The translations under genes were made by a program, and so were the position numbers. A DNA stretch of 64,000 nt from CAYLLE01 sp964384485 (GTDB lineage Bacteria > Spirochaetota > Spirochaetia > CAYLLE01): contig CAYLLE010000005.1 in NCBI GenBank assembly GCA_964384485.1, positions 1-64,000 on the forward strand. The letters are read 5' to 3'. The notes below the pieces were generated by a model that was not told where the DNA came from, searched no databases, and was given only the letters and a program-made list of their open reading frames with translations. Shown piece after piece: positions 35,768-44,414 of the stretch (positions are counted from its first letter, which is position 1; the number at the start of each line of letters is the position of its first letter).

Positions 35768-37851
35768 TGGCTGATGTTCAGCGTATTTTCAGTAATGCTT
35801 TCCTCAGACAGCGAAGCGACATCCTCGTCGCGATCGGTGTGATTATCGCGGTGATGATGTTCATCATCCCCCTGCCCGCGGTAATTCTCGACACCCTGAT
35901 GTCCCTGAACCTTGTTTTCAGTCTCCTTGTTGTTTTGATAGTACTCTACACAAAACGGTCTTTGGATTTTTCCATTTTTCCAACACTGCTTCTGATATCG
36001 GCGGTGTTTGGGCTGGCTTTGAATGTTTCTTCCACCAGGCTTATTTTGGCTCAGGGAGAGGATTTCAAGGGTCAGGTTGTCCGGGCCTTTTCCAGTTTTG
36101 TGGTTGGAAGCGGGGGTACGGAAGGTATCGTCATCGGAGCGATCATTTTCGTTATCATTATAGTCGTCCAGGTAGTTGTTATAACCAAAGGCGCGACCCG
36201 GGTTGCCGAAGTAGCTGCCCGGTTTACCCTGGATGCTCTGCCGGGTAAACAGATGGCCATAGAAGCGGAGTACAACTCCGGGGCCATAAGCGAAGAAGAA
36301 GCAAGCCGTCGGAAAATAGATCTAGAAAAGGAAGTTGATTTTTACGGCGCTATGGACGGTGCCGCCAAGTTCGTGAGCGGTAACGTAAAAGCGGGTATAT
36401 TCATTACGGTCTTAAACGTGGTAGGAGGAATTGTAGTCGGTGTTACCCTGCATAACGAAACATTCCAGACCGCGCTGAACAATTACATTTCCCTGGCCAT
36501 TGGTGACGGACTGGTATCCCAGTTCCCGGCATTGCTGATTTCGGTCGGAACGGGACTCATCGTAACCAGGGCTGTTTCGGACGGTACTTTCGGTTCCGAC
36601 GTTACCCAGCAGTTTTCGCACCAATCAAAAGTTTACTGGATCGGTGCCGCCTTTCTGCTGCTTTTGGGGTTTCTTCCAGGCTTTCCCTGGTATGTCTTGA
36701 TCCCCTTGGGGCTTCTAATGGGGTTTCTGGCGTACCGGATGACCGGCAGGCAGATTGCCCGGGAAACCGAAGAAGAGGAAGAGGCAGCCGCCCGGAAGGG
36801 TACGGAAGCTCCGGCTGAAATATCCCCGGTAGCTCCGCTGGATCCGATCTCCATGGAACTCGGATACGGTCTTGTTCCGCTGGCGGATAAACCCCAGGGA
36901 GCCGAGCTTTTGGACAGGATAACCCGGATCAGACGGGAAATCGCGCTGGATCTCGGTCTTGTGGTACCCAGGATAAGAATCGTGGACAACCCCCGGCTGG
37001 AACCGTCGGAGTACAGTTTGAAAATCCGGGGCGTTGAAGTAGGCCGGGGAAACATCAGGCTGGGCCATTTTCTGGCCATCAATCCGGGTGGTGTCCGGGA
37101 AGAGGTGGCCGGTGAAAAGACCCGGGATCCCGCGTTCGGTCTGCCGGCGTTATGGATAATGGATTCCCAGCGGGAAGCAGCGGAGCGGGCAGGGTATACC
37201 GTTGTCGACGCGCCTTCGATTATTGCGACCCATCTTACCGAGATAATAAAACGGCACGCCGCGGATATTCTGGACCGGCAGGAGGTGAAATCTATCCTGG
37301 ACACGATAAAACAGGACTACTCGGCGGTTGTGGAAGAGGCGCAGCGTGAACTCACCATCGGCGACATTCAGAAAGTGCTTCAGGGTCTGCTCCGGGAACA
37401 GGTATCTATCCGGAACATGGTTATTATTCTGGAGACCCTGGCCGATTACGGAGGCGTAACAAAGGAGACGGTCTTCCTCGTGGAAAAAACGAGACAGGCT
37501 TTGGCACGGCAGATTTCACTGCAGTATGCCGACGAAGAGAAGAAGCTTCATGTAATCACTATAAATCCTGAACTTGAACAGCAGATTGTGGATTCCCGGA
37601 TGGACACACCGTCCGGTCCGGTAGCCGCTCTAGCTCCGGATGTTCAGCGGCAGTGGATAAACGCGCTGACCAACACTGTCCGGAGTGTGCAGGAACAGGG
37701 ATATTTCCCGATTATACTCTGTTCCGAAGCGGCTAGAGCCATGGTAAAACAGAGTACCGCCAGAGAGGTGCCCGATCTGGCTGTGCTGTCGGTACCTGAA
37801 ATAGTAAATGATATTGAAGTAGAAAGGATTGGAGAAGTACACTTGCAATAG
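35767..37851 (+). CDS. flhA: Flagellar export gate protein FlhA
   Basis: A 694-residue export gate protein. The N-terminal half has about eight membrane helices with LNVSSTRLILAQGE, FVVGSGGTEGIVIGAIIF and the FHIPEP-type segment DALPGKQMAIEAEYNSGAI (shown in part). The cytoplasmic half (about 350-690) forms the nonameric ring that receives chaperone-bound substrates (IRIVDNPRLEPSEYSLKIRG, TVVDAPSIIATHLTEI). It starts one base after a minimal ATG-TAA ORF and ends 14 nt before flhF. Confidence 0.96.
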   Translation: MADVQRIFSNAFLRQRSDILVAIGVIIAVMMFIIPLPAVILDTLMSLNLVFSLLVVLIVLYTKRSLDFSIFPTLLLISAVFGLALNVSSTRLILAQGEDFKGQVVRAFSSFVVGSGGTEGIVIGAIIFVIIIVVQVVVITKGATRVAEVAARFTLDALPGKQMAIEAEYNSGAISEEEASRRKIDLEKEVDFYGAMDGAAKFVSGNVKAGIFITVLNVVGGIVVGVTLHNETFQTALNNYISLAIGDGLVSQFPALLISVGTGLIVTRAVSDGTFGSDVTQQFSHQSKVYWIGAAFLLLLGFLPGFPWYVLIPLGLLMGFLAYRMTGRQIARETEEEEEAAARKGTEAPAEISPVAPLDPISMELGYGLVPLADKPQGAELLDRITRIRREIALDLGLVVPRIRIVDNPRLEPSEYSLKIRGVEVGRGNIRLGHFLAINPGGVREEVAGEKTRDPAFGLPALWIMDSQREAAERAGYTVVDAPSIIATHLTEIIKRHAADILDRQEVKSILDTIKQDYSAVVEEAQRELTIGDIQKVLQGLLREQVSIRNMVIILETLADYGGVTKETVFLVEKTRQALARQISLQYADEEKKLHVITINPELEQQIVDSRMDTPSGPVAALAPDVQRQWINALTNTVRSVQEQGYFPIILCSEAARAMVKQSTAREVPDLAVLSVPEIVNDIEVERIGEVHLQ

Positions 37852-37865
37852 TAAGGAAAAAAGTG

Positions 37866-39068
37866 ATGGAATATTTTACGGAACAAGCATTGAGTCATCA
37901 GGAAGCTCTCAATAAAGTACAGATGAAGTACGGCGACCGGGCCCGGATAATGAACCACCGGAGTGTCAAAATGGGCGGATTTCTCGGTCTCTTTTCCCGG
38001 GAGGGGGTGGAAATTAACGGGTACATCGCCTCGGCACCGCCGCCTAAAAAGGATTTTGATAAGCAGAAAGCGGAAATACTGGCTACGGTGCAAAAGACAA
38101 GTTCCATAGAACTGGTGCTTAAGGAAGTTCAAGCCCTCGGAGAGCGGCTCGACCGGAATGGTTCCGGGCATGAAGAAAAGCAGAACCATCCCTCCATTAT
38201 CAAGGCATCAGAACTGTTAAGCAGGAACGAATTCTCCTATACGTTTATCCGGAAATCTGAAAAATGGATGAAAAACACATTCACCCTTGAGGAGCTTGAC
38301 GATTTTTTGCTTGTTCAGCAGCGTCTTGCGGAATGGATCGGCAGGCAGGTTGTTATTCACAATCCGAAAAGACGGGAAAAACCGATGGTCTTCATCATTG
38401 TAGGTCCTACCGGAGTCGGTAAAACGACGACAATAGCTAAACTGGCCGCGACCTATGCAATCGGCAACGAAAGCTCCCGCCCGAGAAAAGTCCGGATACT
38501 GACAATAGACAATTACCGGATCGGGGCTAAACAGCAGATCGAAACTTACGGTGAGATAATGGAAATTCCGGTTTCGGCCGTAGAAACGAAGGAAGAGGTC
38601 CAGAAGTATCTCGCCCTATATGAGGATGCTGATATTATCTTTATAGATACAATCGGAAAAAGCCCCAAAGATTTTGTTAAACTGGCGGAAATGAAGGAAT
38701 TGCTTCACTCCTGCGGCACAAAAGCCTCGGTGCACCTTGCCGTGAGCTCCACAACAAAGCCGGGAGATATCGAAGAAATAATTCGACAGTTTGAATCTTT
38801 CGGCTGCGAATCAATCATACTCACCAAGCTCGATGAAACCAGCCGGGTCGGGAACATCATTAGTGTATTAGCCGAAAAAAAGAAGGAGCTTTCCTACTTT
38901 ACGACCGGCCAGCGGGTTCCCCAGGATCTCGAACGGGCGACGGTCAAGGAATTGCTCCTGCGGCTGGAAGGTTTTACAATAAACAGAAATCAGTTAGAAC
39001 AAGCCCTTAATCCGCCTTCTGGCGGAGAACAGGAAGATAAACGGAATAACGGAGAAATAGATGGCTGA
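37866..39068 (+). CDS. flhF: Flagellar placement GTPase FlhF
   Basis: A 400-residue SRP-type GTPase that decides where flagella form; in spirochaetes this means subpolar ends. An N-terminal basic B domain (1-120) and an N-domain precede the G domain. The P-loop is GPTGVGKTTTIAKLA at 180-194, with IDTIGKSPKD and LTKLDETSRVGN further on. ATG at 37866 has better SD spacing than GTG at 37863. It overlaps flhG by 8 nt. Confidence 0.94.
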   Translation: MEYFTEQALSHQEALNKVQMKYGDRARIMNHRSVKMGGFLGLFSREGVEINGYIASAPPPKKDFDKQKAEILATVQKTSSIELVLKEVQALGERLDRNGSGHEEKQNHPSIIKASELLSRNEFSYTFIRKSEKWMKNTFTLEELDDFLLVQQRLAEWIGRQVVIHNPKRREKPMVFIIVGPTGVGKTTTIAKLAATYAIGNESSRPRKVRILTIDNYRIGAKQQIETYGEIMEIPVSAVETKEEVQKYLALYEDADIIFIDTIGKSPKDFVKLAEMKELLHSCGTKASVHLAVSSTTKPGDIEEIIRQFESFGCESIILTKLDETSRVGNIISVLAEKKKELSYFTTGQRVPQDLERATVKELLLRLEGFTINRNQLEQALNPPSGGEQEDKRNNGEIDG

Positions 39069-39936
39069 TCAGGCAGAAACGTTACGGGAAATGATGAAAA
39101 ACAAGGGATCCTCAAACGGATCCGGAGGTACCAGGATCATTACGGTTGCCAGCGGAAAGGGCGGAGTAGGTAAAACAAACATTTCAACAAACCTCGCCAT
39201 TGCTTATGCCAAACTCGGAAAGAAGGTCATATTGATGGACGCTGACCTGGGATTGGCAAATGTGAATGTGGTTCTTGGAATCATTCCGAAGTACAACCTT
39301 TATCATCTAATCCGAAAACAGAAGAAACTCGACGAAATAATTATGGATACGGATTACGGTATCAGGATTGTAGCCGGCGCGAGCGGGTTCGCGAAAATCG
39401 CGAATCTGACTGAGGAAGAGCGGCAATCTTTCATACAGGAGTTATCGAAACTCTCCAGCGCGGACATAATCATAATTGACACTTCCGCCGGAGTTTCCGC
39501 GAATGTTCTCTCCTTTGTCGCGGCAGCGGATGAGGCCGTCATCGTTACAACACCCGAACCTACAGCCATCACCGACGCTTACGGAATAATAAAAATTATT
39601 GCTACCGAAATTGATAATCTTGGACTCAGCCTGAAACTTGTCGTAAACCGGGTAAAATCGGTGACGGAAGGAAAGCGGGTAGCGGAGCGGGTTATAAATA
39701 TTGCCGGACAGTTTCTGAATCTGAAAGTTGAATATCTCGGATATGTTTATGAAGATCCGGTAGTTCATAACGCGGTACTGAAACAGAAGCCGTTTCTGAT
39801 TGTAGATTCCAAGAGTAAGGCTGCGAATTGTGTCCATCATATTGTGAGTAAGCTGGAAAAGGTAAGTTATACCGAAGGAGGCGGCATTTCTAAGTTTTTG
39901 AAACGTCTATTCGGGGCACAGCAGGCAGGAAGGTGA
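39061..39936 (+). CDS. flhG: Flagellar number regulator FlhG (MinD-like ATPase)
   Basis: A 291-residue ParA/MinD-type ATPase. The deviant Walker A GKGGVGKTNISTNLA lies near residue 32, followed by LMDADLGLANVNV and IIIDTSAGVS. The N-terminus carries DQAETLR, matching the DQAxxLR activator helix by which FlhG stimulates FlhF GTPase. A C-terminal amphipathic tail (KFLKRLFGAQ) should bind membrane. It overlaps flhF. It sets flagellar number with FlhF. Confidence 0.94.
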   Translation: MADQAETLREMMKNKGSSNGSGGTRIITVASGKGGVGKTNISTNLAIAYAKLGKKVILMDADLGLANVNVVLGIIPKYNLYHLIRKQKKLDEIIMDTDYGIRIVAGASGFAKIANLTEEERQSFIQELSKLSSADIIIIDTSAGVSANVLSFVAAADEAVIVTTPEPTAITDAYGIIKIIATEIDNLGLSLKLVVNRVKSVTEGKRVAERVINIAGQFLNLKVEYLGYVYEDPVVHNAVLKQKPFLIVDSKSKAANCVHHIVSKLEKVSYTEGGGISKFLKRLFGAQQAGR

Positions 39937-39989
39937 AACTTGACGGGATGGCGATTTTACCATAATCTGGAGATAAGGAGCGGTTCCGG

Positions 39990-40745
39990 ATGCCCGAGAA
40001 CTTAAATTGGAAGATCGTTGCAGGCGCCGCGGCTGGTGCTTTTCTCATCGCCTTTATAATCGCGGGTGTTGCTGGAGTGGGCTTCGGCAAGATGATCCTG
40101 CGCGGTTTTTTAGGCGCTCTAGTGTTCGGGGCTCTCGGGGCGGGATTAAGCATTGTAATTGCCCGGTTCCTTCCTGAATTACTGACACCTCAGGAACAGA
40201 CCTCTGCGGAAGAAGATTTTAAGCCGAAAGAAACCGGCAGAAATGTAGATGTTGTAGTGGAAAATGATGAAGAAATCGGAGCGGGCGTCTACAATTTAGA
40301 AGTTGCAGATGACGAAGAGCTAGAAGAAATTGCAGGTGACTCCACCGGGGATTCCGAAGAACCCGCAGCTGATTTGGAACCGGCGGAAGATCTTCCGGAG
40401 AGCGGGGAAGCTGGTTCCGGTGAAAATGTGAACTTCAATGAAGATACAGATGATTCTCTGGTTGAAGAGGTAGAAGAACTGTCTCCGGAAGAGGACGATT
40501 CAGAAGAATTCCGGGAAAGTATTGCAGCCGAAACAGTCGAGCCGGATGATGATGTTGAAAATCTGCCGGATGTAGACCGGTTTTCCGGATCTTTTCAGGA
40601 TACTCTGGAACAGGACGAGGAAAACGAGCAGGAAGAACCGCCCCGGAAGCAGTTTTCTCCGGAACAGGAAAATCCGTTTCCTGATCAGGATCCGGAAACA
40701 ATGGCACGGGCTATCCGGACAGCATTAAAGAGAGATTCCGAATGA
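39990..40745 (+). CDS. Membrane protein with a long acidic cytoplasmic tail, between flhG and fliA
   Basis: A 251-residue protein I do not recognise. Residues 1-65 contain two hydrophobic, Gly/Ala-rich helices (GAAAGAFLIAFIIAGVAGVG and FLGALVFGALGAGLSIVIA). The remaining 185 residues are extremely acidic (Glu/Asp about a third), repetitive and surely disordered, with a short basic C-terminal helix (MARAIRTALKRDSE). Treponemes have a poorly known gene at this place. The acidic tail could mimic nucleic acid or hold partners near FlhF/FlhG or FliA; this is only inference. It lies 53 nt after flhG with AAGGAG. Confidence 0.7.
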   Translation: MPENLNWKIVAGAAAGAFLIAFIIAGVAGVGFGKMILRGFLGALVFGALGAGLSIVIARFLPELLTPQEQTSAEEDFKPKETGRNVDVVVENDEEIGAGVYNLEVADDEELEEIAGDSTGDSEEPAADLEPAEDLPESGEAGSGENVNFNEDTDDSLVEEVEELSPEEDDSEEFRESIAAETVEPDDDVENLPDVDRFSGSFQDTLEQDEENEQEEPPRKQFSPEQENPFPDQDPETMARAIRTALKRDSE

Positions 40746-40818
40746 TGATTTTTAAGAGGAGAGGATGTTCCGCGGAGCGGCACCGATTACTCCATTCAGA
40801 CGGGAAGGTATGTTAATT

Positions 40819-41607
40819 ATGAGCGAAAACGTTACCGCCGAAAAAAAAGAAGAAGAACTTTGGCATCAATATAAAAAGAAGAAAGATTCTAAGTTAAGAG
40901 ATTATTTTGTAAAAAAATATGCTCCTTTAGTAAAGTATGTAGCGGGTAAGGTGGCAGTTGGGATGCCGAGCAACGTGGAGTTTGACGATCTTGTCGGATA
41001 CGGTGTTTTCGGTCTCTTTGACGCGATCGAAAAGTTTGATCCCGCGAAGCATGTAAAATTTAAAACCTATGCCGTCACTCGGATCCGGGGCGCAATCTTT
41101 GATGAGCTCCGCTCCATTGACTGGGTACCCAGATCGGTCAGGCAGAAAGCCCGGCAGGTAGAAGAATCGGTACGGAAACTTGAATCCTCCCTTGGAAGAC
41201 CCGCCACGGATAAAGAAATCGCGAAAGATATGGGAATGTCCTCAAAGGATTTCGAAAAAATGATGATGAAGATCAGCGGGACATCAATTCTATCCCTGAA
41301 TGAGGTGTGGTACAGCGGAGATGAGAACGACAAAATTTCAATTTCCGACAGTATCGAATCTCCGCAGAGTCTTAATCCCGACACGATCGTCGAAAAGGAT
41401 GAAATAAAACGGGTTATTATAGAAGCAATCAACGAACTTCCGGACAAAGAGAAGAAGGTGCTTGTTCTATATTATTATGAAGATTTAACGCTAAAAGAAA
41501 TCGGGCAGGTTCTCGAAGTAACAGAATCTAGAATATCTCAGCTCCACACAAAAGCAATCATGCGGCTCCGGGCAAAACTGACCAATATCAAGAAAGGAAT
41601 CATGTAG
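40819..41607 (+). CDS. fliA: Flagellar sigma factor FliA (sigma28)
   Basis: A 262-residue FliA/WhiG-family sigma factor. Region 2 shows YAPLVKYVAGKVAVGMPSNVEFDDLVGYGVFGL (in pieces) and FKTYAVTRIRGAIFDELRSIDWVPRSVR. Region 3 and the region 4 HTH (LTLKEIGQVLEVTESRISQLHTKAI, in pieces) follow. It directs late filament genes. ATG at 40819 fits the core, with GGAAGG 10 nt upstream; an ATG at 40765 with AGAGGAGAGG would add 18 residues and cannot be excluded. Confidence 0.94.
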   Translation: MSENVTAEKKEEELWHQYKKKKDSKLRDYFVKKYAPLVKYVAGKVAVGMPSNVEFDDLVGYGVFGLFDAIEKFDPAKHVKFKTYAVTRIRGAIFDELRSIDWVPRSVRQKARQVEESVRKLESSLGRPATDKEIAKDMGMSSKDFEKMMMKISGTSILSLNEVWYSGDENDKISISDSIESPQSLNPDTIVEKDEIKRVIIEAINELPDKEKKVLVLYYYEDLTLKEIGQVLEVTESRISQLHTKAIMRLRAKLTNIKKGIM

Positions 41608-41619
41608 TCAGGAGAATCT

Positions 41620-43581
41620 ATGGGGAAAACAGTCAGTTTTAATGAAATCCGGGAATACATGGAAACGCAGGCCGAGGAAGACCGGAAGCGCAACTATGTT
41701 ACCGTTACGGCTGATTCCCTGGATGATGCCCTGAATCAGGCATCCGTTGAGCTTGGTGTGCCTATAAAAAAAATCGAATACGAAATAATCGAGAAAGGGG
41801 CTAAAGGTCTCCTCGGAATGGGGAAGAAAAGTTTTCTCATCATGGCCTACACGGCACGGGAAGAAAGCGAGGTATCCGAAGAAGATATCGGTATAGATTT
41901 CGGAACTCTGGGCGGAGGTTCTGAGGAAGCGGTAACAGACGGCAAAGCTGCTGTTCGGTTTTCGACGGATGGTATTCTGCTGAAGGTTACAAAACCCAGC
42001 CGCGGCGGAAAAAAGGTTGATGAACGGGACGCTATGGACCGGCTTTTGGAACGGCTGGGAACGACAGACCCGGTTGACACCTCCCTGGTTTCAAAGACCG
42101 TAAAACAAGCTCAGGGTGAGTTTATTAAGGTCGGCGATTTCGAGCATAATCCGGCAAATGACGCCATGGTCACGGTGGATATTACCGATATGGAAATGAA
42201 AGCCTACCTGAATGCTACCCCTCCGGGAAAAGGCGGAACAGATCCGGAATATGATTACATAATCACCTTCCTTCAGAACAATAATGTAGTTGAAGGGATT
42301 AAAGAAGATGAAATCCGTTCCTTTATTGAAAATCCCGTATATGGAGAGCCTATTTTGGCAGCGGAAGGGAAAGCGCCGGAAAACGGAGCTGACGCCCGGG
42401 TAGCCTACAACTTTGAAACTGATAAATCGAAAGTTAAGCTCAAAGAAAAAGACGGAAAGGTAGATTTTAAGGAACTCAATATCATCACTAATGTCGTTGA
42501 AGGTCAGGTAGTGGCTCGGAAGATTCCCGCGGAACGGGGAAAAAGCGGCAGAACGGTAACCGGTAAACTGCTCCCGGCAACAGATGGAAAAGATGTTAAT
42601 ATAAATGCCGGTAAAAATGTTGCAGTATCTGAAGACGGTACGGTTGCAACAGCCGAATTGAACGGTCAGGTGGTGATCCAGGCCGGCAAGATAAATGTCG
42701 AACCGATATATGTGGTTCAGGGAGATGTGAACCTTAAAACGGGAAATATTCTTTTTCTGGGAACCGTTATCGTTAAAGGAAATGTGGAGGACGGTTTTTC
42801 CGTCAAAGCTTCCGGAAACATTGAAGTAATGGGCAGTGTCGGAAGATGCGAACTCGACGCGGAAGGGGACATTGTCGTACATCAGGGGATTGCCGGAAAG
42901 AACTCAGGTATTGTACAGGCGGGACAGACTGTCTGGTCTAAGTTCATCGAAAACACCCGGGTAGAAGCCGGTGAACTGGTGGTTGTTTCGGACGGAATTA
43001 TAAATTCGGAAGTATTTTCCGATAAAAAAATTATATGCAAAGGGAAACGGGCAAATATCGTCGGGGGTAAACTCCGGGCGGCTTCAGAGATCAACGCAAA
43101 CGCTCTGGGGTCTGTTGCCGGAATGGAGACTATTCTTGAAGTGGGATACGATCCGAAGATAAAAGAGCAAATGCTTAAGCTGGATACAGAACGGGAAGAA
43201 TTAACCAAAGAACTTGATGAAATCAATCTGAACTTGTCTACGATTCAGTCGGCGGTAAAGAAGACCAAAAAGAAGCTGAGTCCGGATAAGAAGGAAGCCC
43301 TGGACAGAATGCTGAAACGGGCAAAAGAAATATCGGCCCGTATAAGCGAAATTGACACCGACCGGGAAGAAAAAAAGCAGTATCTTTCTCAGCTGCAAAT
43401 GGACGGCCGTATTTCAGCATCCGGAAAAGTGTATCCGGGTGTAAAAATCAGCATAAAAGATGCTTTTCTGGAAGTCCGGAACGAGTTCAAATCCGTCACC
43501 TTTATTTCCGAAGCGGGTAATGTTAAAATTTCGAAATACATAGAATCGGAGGAAGATACTGATCTGATTCGCAAGGATTGA
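41620..43581 (+). CDS. Jag-N/FapA (DUF342) polymer-like cytoplasmic protein
   Basis: A 653-residue protein. The N-terminal 75 residues carry a Jag-N/KhpB-type fold (DSLDDALNQASVELGV, GAKGLLGMGKKSF), also found in RNA-binding proteins. Then comes an alpha/beta linker and a right-handed beta-solenoid FapA domain (about 270-480; repeats such as VVQGDVNLKTGNI, SGNIEVMGSV, AEGDIVVHQG). A coiled coil (about 520-595) and a final strand-rich cap follow. FapA proteins are linked to flagellar regulation in Vibrio. The gene sits 12 nt after fliA, so a role in filament regulation is likely but unproven. Confidence 0.85.
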   Translation: MGKTVSFNEIREYMETQAEEDRKRNYVTVTADSLDDALNQASVELGVPIKKIEYEIIEKGAKGLLGMGKKSFLIMAYTAREESEVSEEDIGIDFGTLGGGSEEAVTDGKAAVRFSTDGILLKVTKPSRGGKKVDERDAMDRLLERLGTTDPVDTSLVSKTVKQAQGEFIKVGDFEHNPANDAMVTVDITDMEMKAYLNATPPGKGGTDPEYDYIITFLQNNNVVEGIKEDEIRSFIENPVYGEPILAAEGKAPENGADARVAYNFETDKSKVKLKEKDGKVDFKELNIITNVVEGQVVARKIPAERGKSGRTVTGKLLPATDGKDVNINAGKNVAVSEDGTVATAELNGQVVIQAGKINVEPIYVVQGDVNLKTGNILFLGTVIVKGNVEDGFSVKASGNIEVMGSVGRCELDAEGDIVVHQGIAGKNSGIVQAGQTVWSKFIENTRVEAGELVVVSDGIINSEVFSDKKIICKGKRANIVGGKLRAASEINANALGSVAGMETILEVGYDPKIKEQMLKLDTEREELTKELDEINLNLSTIQSAVKKTKKKLSPDKKEALDRMLKRAKEISARISEIDTDREEKKQYLSQLQMDGRISASGKVYPGVKISIKDAFLEVRNEFKSVTFISEAGNVKISKYIESEEDTDLIRKD

Positions 43582-43583
43582 TC

Positions 43584-43898
43584 ATGGCAATTCAACCAAT
43601 TGATGTGCAGGTCCTGTTTTCCAGATTGAGCCAGATCGGAAAGGAACAGGCCGCCAGTAAAGACGCTATTCTCCAAAGCCAGGCCGCAGCGGGTAACGAA
43701 ATCCTTGAAAAGACCAGGCAGCAGGAAAGATCAGTCCGGGAAACAGACGACATAGAGGAAGGTCCTGATAAAGCTAACGATGAAGAAGAGAAGAAAAACC
43801 AAAAGCGGAACGGCGCCCGCAAGGAGCGGCAGCAGGAAGATGAGCGGCAAGTATTTACGGATCCTGATATAGGTACCCAGGTAGATATTTCCGGTTGA
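43584..43898 (+). CDS. Small charged protein of the fliA operon
   Basis: A 104-residue protein with no recognised family. The N-terminus is amphipathic (MAIQPIDVQVLFSRLSQIGK). The rest is Glu/Lys/Gln/Arg-rich and likely helical or disordered. It has no membrane helix or cysteine. AAGGA precedes the ATG at 43584; a TTG six bases earlier is less likely. It lies 2 nt after the FapA-like gene and 4 nt before the next, so it belongs to the same operon. It could be a small adaptor of FliA-regulon expression; nothing in the sequence proves this. Confidence 0.6.
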   Translation: MAIQPIDVQVLFSRLSQIGKEQAASKDAILQSQAAAGNEILEKTRQQERSVRETDDIEEGPDKANDEEEKKNQKRNGARKERQQEDERQVFTDPDIGTQVDISG

Positions 43899-43902
43899 TA
43901 TT

Positions 43903-44397
43903 ATGAATCTTCTAATCACTTTAGCGGTCAATCTACTGCTGATGGCAGTTTTCTTTATATTTATCACGAAAAGAATGGAACGGCGGTTCAGTACCGAATT
44001 ATTTCTGGAGGATGTCCGGAAGGAAGTTGAAGGTATTATTGTCGAATTGAACGGTACCACGGACCGGAATATCGCGCTTGTGGAAGACAGGATTCAAACT
44101 TTAGGAGAAATCTTGCGGAACGCCGATAAAAAAATAGAGATTCTGAACAGGGAATCGCGGCGTAAGGTAACCAGCGATTTCCGGTACAACGATATTTTAA
44201 AGCGGAATCCTCCTTCCGAACCGCCGTCTTCTCGCGTAAAGAGAGAGGAGAAAGAAGCACCCGGGGGAGATGAAGACCTCAAGAAGCGGATACGGGAATT
44301 ATACCGGCAGGGAATTTCCGCCGCCCTTATAGCAAAAAAAACAGGAGTAACCCAGGGTGAGGTGGATCTTTATATTTCCTTGATAGAAAAAAATTAA
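43903..44397 (+). CDS. Membrane-anchored HTH protein, SwrB-like
   Basis: A 164-residue protein. One N-terminal membrane helix (about residues 3-22) is followed by a coiled coil (30-90), a Pro/Glu linker and a C-terminal helix-turn-helix (KKRIRELYRQGISAALIAKK then TGVTQGEVDLYISLI). This is the layout of SwrB, which in Bacillus lies directly downstream of sigD and stimulates flagellar export. Here it lies downstream of fliA. Sequence similarity could not be measured, so homology is inferred from architecture, size and position. Confidence 0.6.
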   Translation: MNLLITLAVNLLLMAVFFIFITKRMERRFSTELFLEDVRKEVEGIIVELNGTTDRNIALVEDRIQTLGEILRNADKKIEILNRESRRKVTSDFRYNDILKRNPPSEPPSSRVKREEKEAPGGDEDLKKRIRELYRQGISAALIAKKTGVTQGEVDLYISLIEKN

Positions 44398-44414
44398 CAC
44401 CGGGTAGAGGGAAG

